64,000 bases of DNA from Papio anubis (GCF_008728515.1 NC_044984.1:99805181-99869180), one strand, 5' to 3'. Counted from the stretch's first letter, positions 11,203 through 22,464 are shown. A program made the numbers and translations. Notes: generated by a model from the sequence alone, not told the origin.

Positions 11203-11616
11203 TTCCTTCACCGCAGTAAGCCATGAACTCAGCTTTGTCTTATCAAGAGGTTGTGTCTGTGATATTAGTGGAGCCAGCCTTTGACAGATGTTACAGTTGG
11301 TTTAAAGGAGAAGTCAAACCACAAAGACTTTAATAGATCAGAAATAAAGAAATAAGTTCGCAAGTGACTGCAAAACCGGCTTTATTGTCGGGGGAAGAGA
11401 CAGGTTGTCTCTCTAACAGACAGAATTTATTTGCATGTCTATAGGCAAAATTACTGTATGTAAGTACTGTAATTACTACAGTACTTAGATAGATGACTGT
11501 AACTTTATTAGGCAGTAATACAGTTACAGAGCTCCCATAGAATCAGAATTAGATTATCTGGAAGTGTATACCCTAGACAATGCATAGTTTTCCGTTGAAG
11601 CATACATTTTTCCCTA
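11203..11616. other. single-copy stretch with a perfect stem-loop
   Basis: No repeat recognised. An 11-bp perfect inverted repeat lies at 11461-11471 / 11477-11487, with a second 8-bp pair at 11497-11504 / 11522-11529. Confidence 0.5.
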
Positions 11617-11755
11617 AACTAGGTGCTGGGTGTGCTGTTCTAGGGGATTTCCCAGACATTATTGCATTTAATCTTTACCACACCCTACAACATGAATATT
11701 ACAATTTCCTTTCTTTCAAAATGAAGAAACTGAGGCTTAGTGAGGTTTTTTAAAA
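11617..11755 (-). mobile_element. MIR SINE fragment
   Basis: Ancient mammalian SINE in minus orientation: AGGTGCTGGGTGTGCTGTTC, ATTGCATTTAATCTTTACCA and GAAACTGAGGCTTAGTGAGG. Confidence 0.8.
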
Positions 11756-12884
11756 ACCACAAAAATGCTCTAATAACATGTGTAATATATTTTGGTTAAT
11801 GCAAACATCATATACAGAGAGGAAAAACCAAAAATCTTTGAATGGCAAGGAGAGAAAAGGATTACTGGGTGTCATATGGCTGGGTGCTATCCAGTACTTT
11901 AATTTGGGTTCTTTAAGTGCATAGTAGTCTGCATCTTTCACTGTCTTTGAGCCATTTTATAACTCTGTAAATGAAAAAAAGAAACCATAGTAATATAAAT
12001 GATTCTCATCCACAGTCAATGCAAATGAATGTTTGGTGGAGAAAACCAGTCTTGCATCTATTAACAAATGCATTTCCTCATTGCTGGGCATTTCTGATTG
12101 CCTACATATGTGTCTGCTCTTTGAATTCTCCTTTGAACCAGTTTAACACCTTAGGGTTTCCTCATTAATTGGTGAATAAAATAAAACCTTTGACATGTGT
12201 TCATTTTCTATGTGTATGACAGTCATGATTTTTACTGTTTAAGAAAATGTCTTTTAAAAAACAGTCAGAAATGACTTTAGCTCTGGGGCCACTTAATGTT
12301 TTGGGCCATAGGGAAGGTTAGCAGCTAATCTAAGGCTCTCCCTGCTCTGAAATTATTAGATTTTATGACCACATACCTGACATTCCTAGAGTTGCATGTT
12401 AAGCCATCTATTGTTTTCTTTTCAGAGCTATCTGATAGCACAGGCTGTCTGTGAAATACAGTCTGAGCAATTAGGCCTAGCTAACGTCTTCCTGACTGAA
12501 ATGCCAGTACAAATATCTGACAGAAGCAAGTGATTGAAAGTAAATAGAGGCCAATTAATGGGAACTAATTTGGTATTACAATGGAAATAGGTGACCTAAT
12601 GCATTCTAATTCCAGTTAAATGTGACTAATTCCAGTTAGTGTTTGAATTTCAGATACAGTTAACTTTAACCACTTGAGTCCTTGGAATTTTCACAGTTAT
12701 CACTAGTTATGCTGTAGAGATGTCTAGATCTTCATATGTTACCCTTGGGGCCTTTGTGACCTTGTAACTCCTGCTTCACCCTCCTGAGACCTGCATCATT
12801 AATTACTCATATAGTGTAGTAAAGCTGAAATTCTTAGGTTAAAGGCATCAAAAAACTCAGATGTTTTCTGAAAATAGAGTATTA
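11756..12884. other. single-copy stretch with TAATT-motif cluster
   Basis: No repeat recognised over 1.1 kb. The segment at 12550-12640 is rich in TAATT/ATTA words and holds a duplicated CTAATTCCAGTTA (12606-12618 and 12626-12638). Confidence 0.45.
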
Positions 12885-13450
12885 ATCAGGGTCTTCTTTG
12901 CTGCAAGTGACAGAAAAGTCAAACTAATTTAAATAAATAAATAAAAAAAAGACTTTGTTGGGTCACATGGCAATAGTCCAGGGGCAATGTGAGTTCAGAT
13001 ATAGTTAGATCCAGGGGCTCTAAACATGTCTTCAAGACCTGATATTTCTCCTTCTCTGTGTTCTGCTTCCTTTGGGCTGATTTCCTTGCTGATGGCCCTC
13101 CTCTGCTGATGGCCTTTGGTTATTCCTGGCTTACAGGGTTGCTTCCCCAAGACCAGTGGAAAAGAGTCTGGTTCTCACCAACTCTTTCTGGTTGTTCAAA
13201 CAAAAGACTCAGGATTGGCTCCAACTGGACTGATTGCAATGGCTTGGGTTACGTGTCCATCTCAAAACCAATTGCTGTGTCTAGGAGGATGTGATGTTCT
13301 GATTGGTTAGGTTTGGGTCACATGTCCAGGATTACAGCTCTTGGTTGAACACCCACCCCTGTGTTCCACCCAAAGCACAAAGAATGAGAATGGAGGAGGG
13401 GAGGCTCCCCCGAGGAAAATCCAGGGAACTCGGCTGTGGGAAGCCCAAAA
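12885..13450 (+). mobile_element. ancient interspersed repeat, family not assigned
   Basis: It resembles a common mammalian repeat with GCAAGTGACAGAAAAGTCAA, an AATAAATAAATAAAA run, GGGTCACATGGCAATAGTCC, and twice a lower-case-like 'CTGATTGG...GGGTCACATG' tail (13298-13325). Orientation follows that consensus. I could not name it with certainty. Confidence 0.45.
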
Positions 13451-13455
13451 CACCA

Positions 13456-14040
13456 TGTAAGCCAAAAATAAAATTCTAAGGCCCCCGCAACCATCTGAAT
13501 GGACCCCTCCTCTTGGCCAAGGGCATTCCAGCGTTGACCTGAAAATCTGGTTCAGGCCATGATGAAAGAGGAATTGGACATGCCTCATTATAGCCCTCCA
13601 ACGTTAACATCAACGCAGACCTTAAGTTTGATAAGAAACTTAAGAAACATTTGCAATCTATTCTCTCTCAAACCTGCTACCTGGAGGCTTTATCTGCTTG
13701 ATAAAACCTTGGTCTCCACAACCCTTTATCATAACCCACACATTCCTTTCTCTTTCAACCAACTGCCAATCAGAAAATATTTAAATCTACCTCTGACCTG
13801 GAAGCCCCCACTTTTTGAGTTGTCCTGCCTTTCTGGATCATACTGATGTAAATCTTACATGCATTGATTGATGTATTATGTCTCCCTAAAAATATGTGAA
13901 AGCAAGCTGTGCCCCAGCCACTTTGGGCACATGTTCTCAGGACCTCTGGAGGCTGTGTTGTGGACTCGTCTTAACTTTGGCAAAGTAGATTTTCTAAATT
14001 GATTGAAACTTGTCTCAGATACTTTTTGGTTCACACTGCA
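13456..14040 (+). mobile_element. LTR, probably ERV1 class
   Basis: About 585 bp from TGTAAGCC to CACTGCA. It includes GGCCAAGGGCATTCCAGCG, TGATAAAACCTTGGTCTCC, CTGTGCCCCAGCCACTTTGG and a terminal CTCAGATACTTTTTGGTTCA, all familiar from a primate LTR. No clear target duplication. The frames of 93-95 codons inside it are shadows. Confidence 0.7.
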
Positions 14041-15064
14041 TAGGAGTTGTAGTATCACATGTTCACTGAAGCCCTCAGGTTAAAACTCTTGTCAAAGGCC
14101 ATACTTCTTGAGGGGTCTCTCTGGGGAACAACTGTGTTGTTAATTGGTATTCAAAAACATCCATTTATTTGATCAAGTAGCACTTACTGAGAAGTTCCTA
14201 TGAGACTGACCCTAAACTTTACGTTAGGGATGCAGAAATAAAAACTATATCACTACTGTTAGCGCATAACATTATTGCCATTTTATTATCAGGGTCCCTG
14301 GTCACTGGACAACCAAGTGAAAGTGGAGGAAAATCTTCAGGTGAGATTCTACAGGTGAGATTCAGGTGAGATTCAGAGGAAAATCTTCAGGTGAGATTCT
14401 ACAGAATGTGAAGGAGAAGATGCTTAGATGTGTTGGATACAGTCTATTCATATTATGTATTTGCATTTGCCATATATTTCCAAAGTTATTTCTCACCTAG
14501 TACCTCTCTACCATCTCTTGTTCATTTGTAAGCAATCTGTGGTTGTTAAGATTGTCATAATGAAATACTTCTGACAGGGTCATTTTTGATCTGTCCATTT
14601 TGACCCATGCTGCCTGTTTATAGTGTGGAGAGTGAGCTGATACAGCATCTTCAACCAAGCCACTGACTGCCTAGCGAATCACTCCATTGTCACTCACCTT
14701 GAAAATTGTTCTCAGTGTGTTTATCATACCATTAAAGAATACATGGTCAAAAAAATTCCATTAGAAGAAATGAATGTGTTGTTCATTGTTGGATAAGCAA
14801 TTGTTTTGGTAACGTAAGAGTTGTACATGGTAAGACTCAGGTCTTGCTGGATAAATGCTAGGAATAAAGGCTACATTGGGCCCTGAAATTCTATAGAGGA
14901 CCCCAAGGTAGGCTGATGTTTGGAGAACGCCCTGAAGGCACTGGAGACAATGTTTGAAGGATAAAGGGGAATGGATTAGGTGGAGGATGTGGAGATATGT
15001 TGGGAACAGGAAATTCCTTGTGTTGGGAGATGGTGAAGTTGTTAGAAGATGGCAACATTGATAT
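14041..15064. other. mostly single-copy stretch with a local duplication
   Basis: A weak L2-like patch lies at 14150-14270 (ATTTGATCAAGTAGCACTTA and GGGATGCAGAAATAAA). A 28-base direct duplication occupies 14327-14354 and 14377-14404. Nothing else recognised. Confidence 0.45.
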
Positions 15065-15067
15065 TTA

Positions 15068-15310
15068 AGAATGTAATGGATACTTTGCTAAATGACTGAT
15101 ATGAATCAGGTCGTTTAGTACTTACAGCAATTCGATAAAGTAAAAATTATTGTTATTACCATTTTCTAGATGGGGAAATGGATTTCCTAGCTTCCCCACC
15201 CCCTTCCCCTAACCTATACACAAAAATTAAGTAAATTGCTCAAAGTTACACAGCTAGAAGAGGCTGAGCCAGGATTTGAATTGTAGGGTATTTAAAACCA
15301 GAGGTCCTGT
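15068..15310 (-). mobile_element. MIR SINE with C-rich insertion
   Basis: TTATTACCATTTTCTAGATG..., then a short C-rich interruption at 15190-15230, then TTGCTCAAAGTTACACAGCT and GAGCCAGGATTTGAATTG: MIR in minus orientation. Confidence 0.8.
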
Positions 15311-16680
15311 TATATTACAAGGAAGGGTTTCTGGAGAGGGAAAAAAAGGGCTGGAGCTCAGGGAGGTAGGGGAAAATTGTGTGAGCCAAGACTGAAAAAG
15401 TAGTTGGGGGGCCTTGCAGGCCTAGGGCTATGTGAGGCCATCGAAGGACTGTGATGTGACTCGATTTATGTTTATAAGATCACTCTAGCTGCTGGGCTGA
15501 GAATTGACTGTAGAGGGCAAGACTTGAAATAGGCAGACTGGTTAGGAGCCTGCAGCAGTAGTCCAGGCAAGAGCTGAAGATCACTGGACTAAGGTGTGAT
15601 AGTAAAAATAGACATAAATGGATAGACTTAAGAGACATTTAGGGGGTAAAATTGCCTGGATTTGGTGATTGGTTATGGGAAGAAGGTGAGGGTAGCATCA
15701 TGGGTGACACCCAGAGAACTGGTTGATGGAACTGAATGGATAGTGATACCATCCACTGAGTTGGGGAGACAGAATGAAGCCATGTTGGGGTGTGGACTTG
15801 GGCAGACAAGATGTTGGATTAAATCAGAGACATGATGAGTTTAGGTTCCTCTGAGATGTAATGTTGGCAGTTGTAGATGTTTGTCTGGAACTCAGAGAGA
15901 GGCCACAGAACTTAGATGCACATTTGAGTGCTGTATTAGATTCTTAGGGCTGCTGTGACAAATTACCACAAACTTGGCAGCTTAAAACAACAGAAACTTA
16001 TTTTTGCACAGTTCTGGGGGCAGCAATCCAAAATCAATGTGTTGGCAGAGTTGGTTCTCTCTGGAGGCTGCAAGGGTGAATGCATGCCATGACTCTCTCT
16101 TAGCTTCTGTTGGCTCCTCGCAACCCTTGGCATTCCTTGGCTTGGGGCTGCTTGACTCCAGTCTGCTGCCTTCATCTCCACATGGCCTTCCGCTCTGTGT
16201 GCGTCAGTATCTCCTCCTTTCCTTTCTTTTACAGGAACACTCATTATTCGATTTAGGGTCCAACCTAAACCTAAGAGGATCTCATCCGAGATCTTTAGTT
16301 TAATTTCATCTCCAAATAACCTATTTCCAAATAAGGTCACATCAACAGGCAATGGTTCGTATGTGGACACATCTTTTTGGGACCACTCTTCAATCTATTA
16401 GAGGTGCTATCAATTTAAAGATGTCATCCAAATCCTAGAGCATGCATGCAATTTTCTCAAGAGACAATGTAGAGGAGAAGAATAGAAGGCCCAGAACAGA
16501 GTCTTGGAGAACTGTATCATTTAATGGTTGCATAATGGTGGACAAGTCTACAAAGTGGAATAAGAAAAGAGCCCAGAATGGTAGAAAGAACTCCAGAAAG
16601 TGGAAGTCAAGAGAAGAACGCATTTCATGATGGAAGGAGGAAGCAGTGCTTACAAATGATCACCAAAGTGCTAGGTACTT
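15311..16680 (-). mobile_element. L2 LINE, split by an MLT1 LTR
   Basis: Diverged L2 in minus orientation: TAAGATCACTCTAGCTGCTG, GTAGTCCAGGCAAGAGCTGA and CTGGAACTCAGAGAGAGGCC before the LTR, then a GGCCCAGAACAGAGTCTTGG block at 16480-16505 after it. The parts belong in this order in one element, so the MLT1 at 15942-16400 is an insertion. Confidence 0.75.
15942..16400 (-). mobile_element. MLT1-type MaLR LTR
   Basis: TGTATTAGATTCTTAGGGCT, GCAGCTTAAAACAACAGAAA, CACATGGCCTTCCGCTCTGT and CCTATTTCCAAATAAGGTCA. Minus orientation, about 460 bp. The 135-codon minus frame here is a shadow of the LTR. Confidence 0.85.
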
Positions 16681-16860
16681 GCTTATAATATTATTGATGA
16701 TTGGCCTTTAATGTTGCTAATCTAGGGCTAATAATATATAATGATTTTAGTTTTTTTCAATTAAAATGTAACCAGAACACCAGACAGAATGTTAGCATTG
16801 TAGAAAGTTCAGTAGAACATATATAATTGGCAAAAAAAAAAATTCTGGAGTTTCATTTTC

Positions 16861-17158
16861 CTTTTTTTTTTTTTTTGACACAGCATGTCACTCTGACACC
16901 CAGGCTGGAGCGCAGTGGCTGCACGTGGCTCACTGCAGCCTCAACCTTCTGGGCTCAAGTGACCCTCCTGCCTCAGGCTCCCAGGGGGCTGGGGCTACAG
17001 ATGTGTGCCACCATACCCAGCTAATTTTTAAATTTTTTGTAGACACAGCGTCTTGCCCTGTTGCCCAGGCTAGTCTCAAACTCCTGGGCTCAAGCAGTCC
17101 TCCAACCTCGGTCTCCCAAAGTGCTGAGATTGCAGGTGTGAGCCACTATGCCCAGCCT
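16861..17158 (-). mobile_element. AluJ SINE
   Basis: Minus-strand, full-length dimer with many changes and AluJ-type bases (GGGCTCAAGTGACCCTCCTG, CTGGGGCTACAG). Confidence 0.95.
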
Positions 17159-19069
17159 TACTTTCCTTTTTGGTGAAGAGAATCCAAAGAGCTTATCACC
17201 TGCATCTTTACAACTAAGGTTTAATTTTTATGTAGGAAGTCAATTTATCCTTCAATCCTGGAGTGAACTACAACGTAGTCCTGAATCTTGACTTTACAGT
17301 TACACTTTAGAAATAATGCCCTGCTTTTGGTACTTTTGTGGCACAATGATATTACCAGAGAGAAGATAAATATATATATTGTGGACTCAGTAAAAGACAT
17401 AGCACTATGTTCCTTTTGAGATAGCACATTGGGCAAAAATGCTTTGGCAAAAACTAATTCACTGTAAAACCGAATGAAATTCCTGGTTACCTGAACCAGT
17501 TGAAAACTGGTTCTAGCTTTATGTAGGGACCCTTCCTCTCTACATGTATACAGGTGCCTCCTGGTTTTTACTGAAGTGTTTTCCTGGAAATGGAGGGACC
17601 AGATGAGGGTGAAGCCTTCTAGCTGGAGCAACGATGGGGCTGGGGTACCCCATGGGTGAACAGGGAACAAAATCCATCTGACAGTGTCTGTGTAGGAAGT
17701 GAAAGTTGAGAGAAGTGAGTCAGATTCTGGGAGTCCTTGAATACCAAGTTCAGGACCTCCCGGTGGAAACGGTGGAATCTGTCCCAGAACGAAAAACTCT
17801 TTTCTCCACTTCTGTGGCTGTGATTCATCCTTGGTTTTCATTGCAAGTGCAGTAATCCAGGCTGTAGTTATTTGTGTTCCCACTGGGCTCATTTGGGAGT
17901 TTCTCTGGATTGAGGTCAGATTTTCATAAATCAACCTGGAATGCCTTGGCTAGATATTGGGAGGAGTAGCTCAGGTGAAAAAAAGTAAATACAAAAAACA
18001 GCAAGATCTGGGGTCTCCTGCTGCTACAGGCACCGTGAGGTCTACTCCCAGCAGCCATGGACTTTGCAACACACGGTGGGGCCTGTGTCAAATGGGCCAT
18101 AATGGCGAGAACCTGATCACAAGGAACCAGAGGGCTCACGTTCATCCTTTGTTGATTTTTGATTCTCTACTGCTTTCAACCCAGAGGTGCTCTGGAGAGA
18201 GGCATGCCTTCTGTGTTTATTATGTTCCTCTGGTTTGGGGAGTGAAAGAGACGGGGAACAGGGAGGGGGCTGCAGATGAGATGGGCTCCAAGGCTGAGAT
18301 TTATAAGAACATCCTCCCAGCGGAGGATGCCTGCATGAGGTAGAGGTATGGTTTCAATTCCGCTCTGGCAAGCCTGCGTTGGCAACATGTAGTTCTCTTT
18401 CAAGTCTCACAGTGATTCGAGGGTTTGTAGACAACTTTGTACTCTGGGTCTCTGCCAGTGTCCTGAAGAAACGACTCCCCTTGGCTTCCCATTTTCTATC
18501 TCACTGGCCCCAACCAAGTTTAGTGAATAATAACTTTTTTTTGAAGCAAATATTGCTGCTAAGTAAACCCAGGAAGGACCTATGCAACTGTGCATTTGGG
18601 GACCAGCATTGTCTTTTCGCATCTTTGTGACTTCCCTCCTGTTGATCACATGAGAACAGCAATCTCAGATTTGCACCATTCTCTGGTTTCCTGAGGAGAG
18701 TCACCGCACACAGATGGCAGGCTGGGAGGAATGACTTGTTTGTTCTGCCTTTTTTAAAACTACTAACCCATGCTATTTTTTTTTTTTTTTTTTGTATTAA
18801 CCTGCCACCACATTTTCTGATACGTCAATGAAAATGAAAACAAAAAGTGTCTGTATATCATCTCTCTTATTCTCCAAGATGCCCTTTGTTTATTAAAAAT
18901 GCAACCAGTCTCTGTAGGATCTGATTTACCTGTCTGTGGATGATCCAAAGCACTGGCCTCACCTCTGTCTCCTCACTCTCTTACACAAGGGTGGTTCACC
19001 GTGCTCCAGCTCCAGCTAGTATGTAAAGGAAGGAAAAAGTAGCAGCAGCTCTCTGTCCCTGTATCAGCA
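17159..19069. other. single-copy stretch with a 229-codon minus frame
   Basis: No repeat recognised apart from a 20-base T run near 18776. It contains the longest non-repeat open frame in the window (17245-17934, minus strand, 229 codons). The predicted product has no recognised domain and no signal peptide. Its C-terminal part includes a hydrophobic stretch (YIFIFSLVISLC). No promoter, splice or conservation evidence is visible, so I do not call it a gene. Confidence 0.4.
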
Positions 19070-19680
19070 CATTCTCGACCAGCAGCCAGAATCTATGTGA
19101 AAGGCAGGTCTGATCATGGAACTCATGAGCCTAAAACAGAGGTAGTAAACAACTTTTTCTATAAGGAGTCAGAAAGTAAATATTGTAGGTTTTGCAGGTT
19201 GTTTGGTCTCTGGTACAACTACTCAACCCTGCCCTTGTAGCGTGAAAGGAGCTATAGATAATATGTAAATGAGTGGATGTGGCTATGTTCTAATAAAAAT
19301 TTATTTACCAATATAGGCCAAGGGCCAGATTTGGCTAAAGGGCTGTAGTTTGCCAAACCCTTGCTTAAAACCCTTTAGTGTCATGCCTGTGTCCTCAGAT
19401 TGAAACTTAAACTACTAACCAACGTGTAAGACCATCACGCTTTGGCCCCTACCCCATTCAGGGCACCTTATCCCTCACACAGGGGGTCCAGCCAAGCCAC
19501 ACTGACTTTGCTTCTGCTCCCTCCTACCTTGGGGAAATCACATAAGTTGTTCCTTCTGCCTTAAACCATCTTCCAATGCCCTCTTTTCTCCTCCACACAT
19601 GTACACTCAACTTCTCCTTTAGGTATTAATTTAATCTTCTCTTCCTCAAGGAAGTCTCCTTCAATCCCTGTATAGTGGGA
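19070..19680 (+). mobile_element. L2 LINE 3' part, split by a hAT element
   Basis: The left piece reads GGTCTGATCATGGAACTCAT; the right piece resumes CTTAAAACCCTTTAGTG and continues CCAAGCCACACTGACTTTGC and TTAATCTTCTCTTCCTCAAG. It is colinear with the L2 3' end. Confidence 0.8.
19137..19363 (+). mobile_element. hAT-Charlie non-autonomous transposon inside L2
   Basis: About 227 bp with terminal CAGAGGT / ACCCTTG (imperfect inverted ends). The body has GAAAGTAAATATTGTAGG, CTACTCAACCCTGCCCTTGT and TTCTAATAAAAATTTATTTA. Flanking CCTAAAAC and CTTAAAAC suggest a decayed 8-bp target duplication, as hAT elements make. Confidence 0.85.
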
Positions 19681-20270
19681 ACTCTTGATAACAAAAGAAA
19701 GAAATGAAACTTGACTACATGGAGGCATTAAAAGCAAAGGTATATTTTGGCTGATATAAACAAACTCCAGATAGGGCCAAGGGGAATTGCACATGGGGAT
19801 GAGTAAAATCAGAGATGTGATGAATTACAGTTGATGTAGAATGTGCTGATCTCATGGTAGACACTCAGAGATGCCTCCTAAATCTGGTGACCTCAACTGA
19901 CTGGAACATAGCTGAGAAATGGAAAGCAGCAGGGCCATCCTTTTTGATGGTAACAAACCCCTTGCTTTAAAACAAAAATATTTAATTGTACTCATAGGAG
20001 AACTCCTTAGACCCTAAATCAGAACCTGCTTACTTTTAGTTTAGTCACAATCATAACATACTGGTTTATCAAGTTGCCCAGTCTATAGCTAATTAGAAAC
20101 AGCTTAAATTTTTTTTTTTTTCTGGATGAGGAGGAATAGCCAGGAGTTGACATAATGATGCCAACTAGGAGTGACAATTAATTGACAAGGAAGGTAGAGA
20201 AGGAAGCTTTCAGGAGGCAGAGGAGGCTGAGGCCATTTAGTGGAAGCAAAATAATTTGTATTCTTTGATG
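19681..20270. other. single-copy stretch, nothing recognised
   Basis: No repeat or exon recognised. A T run lies near 20110. Confidence 0.45.
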
Positions 20271-20275
20271 GATAC

Positions 20276-20637
20276 TGATATGGCTTGGCTGTGTCCCTAC
20301 CCAAATCTCATCTTAAATTGTAGCTCCCATAATTCCCACATGCTGTGGGAGGGACCTGGTGGGAGATCATTGAGTCATGGGGGCGGTTTCCCCCATACTG
20401 TTCTCTTGGTAGTGAATAAGTCTCATGAGATCTGATGGTTTTATGAGGGGAAACCCCTTTCACTTGGCTCTCATTCTCTCTTCTCTGCCGTCATGTAAGA
20501 TGTGCTTTTCACCTTGCACCATGATTGTGAGGCCTCCTCAGACATGTGGAACTGTGAGTCCATTAAACCTCTTTTTCTTTATAAATTACCCAGTCTCAGG
20601 CATGTCTTTATCAGCAGTGTGAAAACGGATTAATACA
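20276..20637 (+). mobile_element. solo MST/THE1 LTR with GATAC duplication
   Basis: Intact LTR from TGATATGGCTTGGC to GGATTAATACA (362 bp). A perfect 5-bp target duplication GATAC lies at 20271-20275 and 20638-20642. No internal MaLR sequence adjoins it: a solo LTR left by recombination. The 65-codon frame inside it is a shadow. Confidence 0.95.
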
Positions 20638-20659
20638 GATACCGAAGGCATTAATACCT

Positions 20660-20796
20660 TGTAAAATAGCTAATGGCACAATGAATATAATGATTCTTAT
20701 ATGCCAGGCCCTGTTCTAAGCATTTTATGTGAATCGCTTAATTTTGTATTAACTATATGCAATGAATGCTACTATCATCACCATTTTATAGATTGT
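20660..20796 (-). mobile_element. MIR SINE fragment
   Basis: ATATGCCAGGCCCTGTTCTA, GTGAATCGCTTAATTTTGTA and ATCATCACCATTTTATAGAT, minus orientation. Cut at its right by the MLT1 LTR. Confidence 0.8.
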
Positions 20797-21590
20797 ATTA
20801 GTTATGTATTACTGCATAGCCAAAATTTAGTGGCCTAAAATGACAAACATTTATGTTTTTACCATTACTGTGGATCACGCATCCAGATGTGGCTTAGCTG
20901 ATTCTTAGGGTTGGAACCTTCCCACGTCTGTAATCAAGGTGTCAGGCAGGGCTACATGCATCTCAGGGCTACCTGGGAGGGGTCACTTTCGAGCTATGTT
21001 GTTTGGCTGTTGGTCGGATTCATTTACTTGTGGTTGTTGGACTCAGGATCTCAGCTCCTTGCCACTTGGGTATCTCCGTAGGGCAGCTCACAACATGGCA
21101 GCTTGCCTCATCAACTGAGCAAGTGAGAAGAGTCAGAGAGATGGTGGGCAAGATTTAAGTCAGTCTTTTATAACTTAATCTTGGAAATGACATCTATTAT
21201 ACTACGGTTTGAATGATAGTGTCTCCTCCAAAATTTGTGTTGAAACGGAATCCCCAATGCAACAGCGTTAAGTGGTGTGGCTGTTGGGAAGTGATTAAGT
21301 CATGAATGGGGTTAGCACCTTTATAAAAGGGCTTGAGGTTGAAGGGGGCCTTCTGTTGCCCTTCCATCCCTTCCTCCACGTGAGGACACAGCGTTCTTCC
21401 CCTTGGGAAGCCACTGCAACAGGATGTTATCTTGAAAGCAGAGAAGGCAGCCCTCTGTTGCTCTTGCTGTACTCTATTAAGTAGAAGGAGTTTACTAGGT
21501 CCAGTCCACACAATTGGAGGAGATTACAAAAGGGTATGAATGCCAGGAGACAGGAACCTCTGGGAATCATGTTAGTAGATGCCCATCACA
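20797..21590 (-). mobile_element. MLT1 LTR (J/K-like), split by another MLT1
   Basis: GTATTAGTTATGTATTACTG, GCAGCTCACAACATGGCAGC and a right end GGTCCAGTCCACACAATTGG then GAATGCCAGGAGACAGGAAC. The middle (21201-21462) is a different LTR in the opposite orientation. Confidence 0.75.
21201..21462 (+). mobile_element. MLT1 LTR (C-like), 3'-truncated, nested
   Basis: GGTTTGAATGATAGTGTCTC, AATCCCCAATGCAACAGCGT and CACGTGAGGACACAGCG mark the sense strand of an MLT1-type LTR inside the J/K-like copy. The usual 3' third is missing. Confidence 0.7.
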
Positions 21591-21712
21591 TAGATGAAGA
21601 AACTGAGGCACCAAAAGGTTATGGATTTGGCCGAAGATCCCACAGTTAATAAGCTAAGGAACCTGGGAATTAGATACAGGATCTGTGCTTTTAACCACCA
21701 GACTGCAATGGG
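21591..21712 (-). mobile_element. MIR SINE fragment
   Basis: ATGAAGAAACTGAGGCACCA, GAAGATCCCACAGTTAATAA and GTGCTTTTAACCACCAGACT, minus orientation. Confidence 0.75.
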
Positions 21713-21719
21713 CAATCAG

Positions 21720-21925
21720 GTTTGCATAAGCTTCCAAGTGATTCTAATGTGCAGCTGAAATTGTGAATCATGGTCTAGTGCCTCTCAAGTTTCAATGTGC
21801 ACACAAATCGCCTGTGTTAAAATACCGATTGTGATTTGGTGGGTCTTGGCTGGGCCTGAGATTCTGCTTTTCTAACAAGTCCTACGTGATACTGGTGCTC
21901 TGGGCCATGGATCACACTTTGAGCT
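21720..21925 (+). mobile_element. MER5A/MER20-like hAT-Charlie element(s)
   Basis: 21780-21925 carries CACACAAATCGCCTGTGTTA, GATTCTGCTTTTCTAACAAG and a closing GGATCACACTTTGAGC. 21720-21770 (AGTGATTCTAATGTGCAGCT) looks like the opposite-strand end of the same family, so two fragments may lie side by side. Confidence 0.7.
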
Positions 21926-22149
21926 CAGGGCTGAGAGTTGGCTGACTGTTTTTCCATGTGGGAGTCTCCCTCAAATTGGTGGTAGAGCAGACTAATCATT
22001 TGATCTTTCTGCTTTTAAAAAAATCTTACATTTATTTTTTCATATATGTATTCATTTGTTCATTTATTTACCTATGATATTCAATAGTTGATTGTTTAAT
22101 AACTGCCAATGCTAATTTTTAAACCCTTTGTTTTATTTTAGTTACAAAA

Positions 22150-22300
22150 GTAAGTGCTTATTGCCTCTCAGGCTTGGTTTAAACATCGCTTCCTATGGGA
22201 AGCCTTCCCTTACTCCTAAATACTACCTTCACGTGTGCTCACAATACCTTTTGTCCCCTCCTTAATGCACTTATCATATGGTATTGTAATTGCTCAAGGC
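22150..22300 (+). mobile_element. L2 LINE 3' fragment
   Basis: TATGGGAAGCCTTCCCTTAC, then CACGTGTGCTCACAATACCT and ATGCACTTATCATATGGTAT follow the L2 3' end. Confidence 0.65.
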
Positions 22301-22464
22301 CACTGCTATCCCATTTGACAATTTTGTGTGACTTTAAAAAAAAGACATCCTTTTTTTTGAGACACTGTACTTTCACCTGTAGGAAAACTGTTATCAGGAA
22401 AGAATTGCTGAAAATATAATTGCTCTAAATATAATTATACAAAATTAATTACTTATAATTTATG

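Noticed and set aside
15963..16370. 135-codon minus frame and 99-codon plus frame
   Set aside because: Both are inside an MLT1 LTR.
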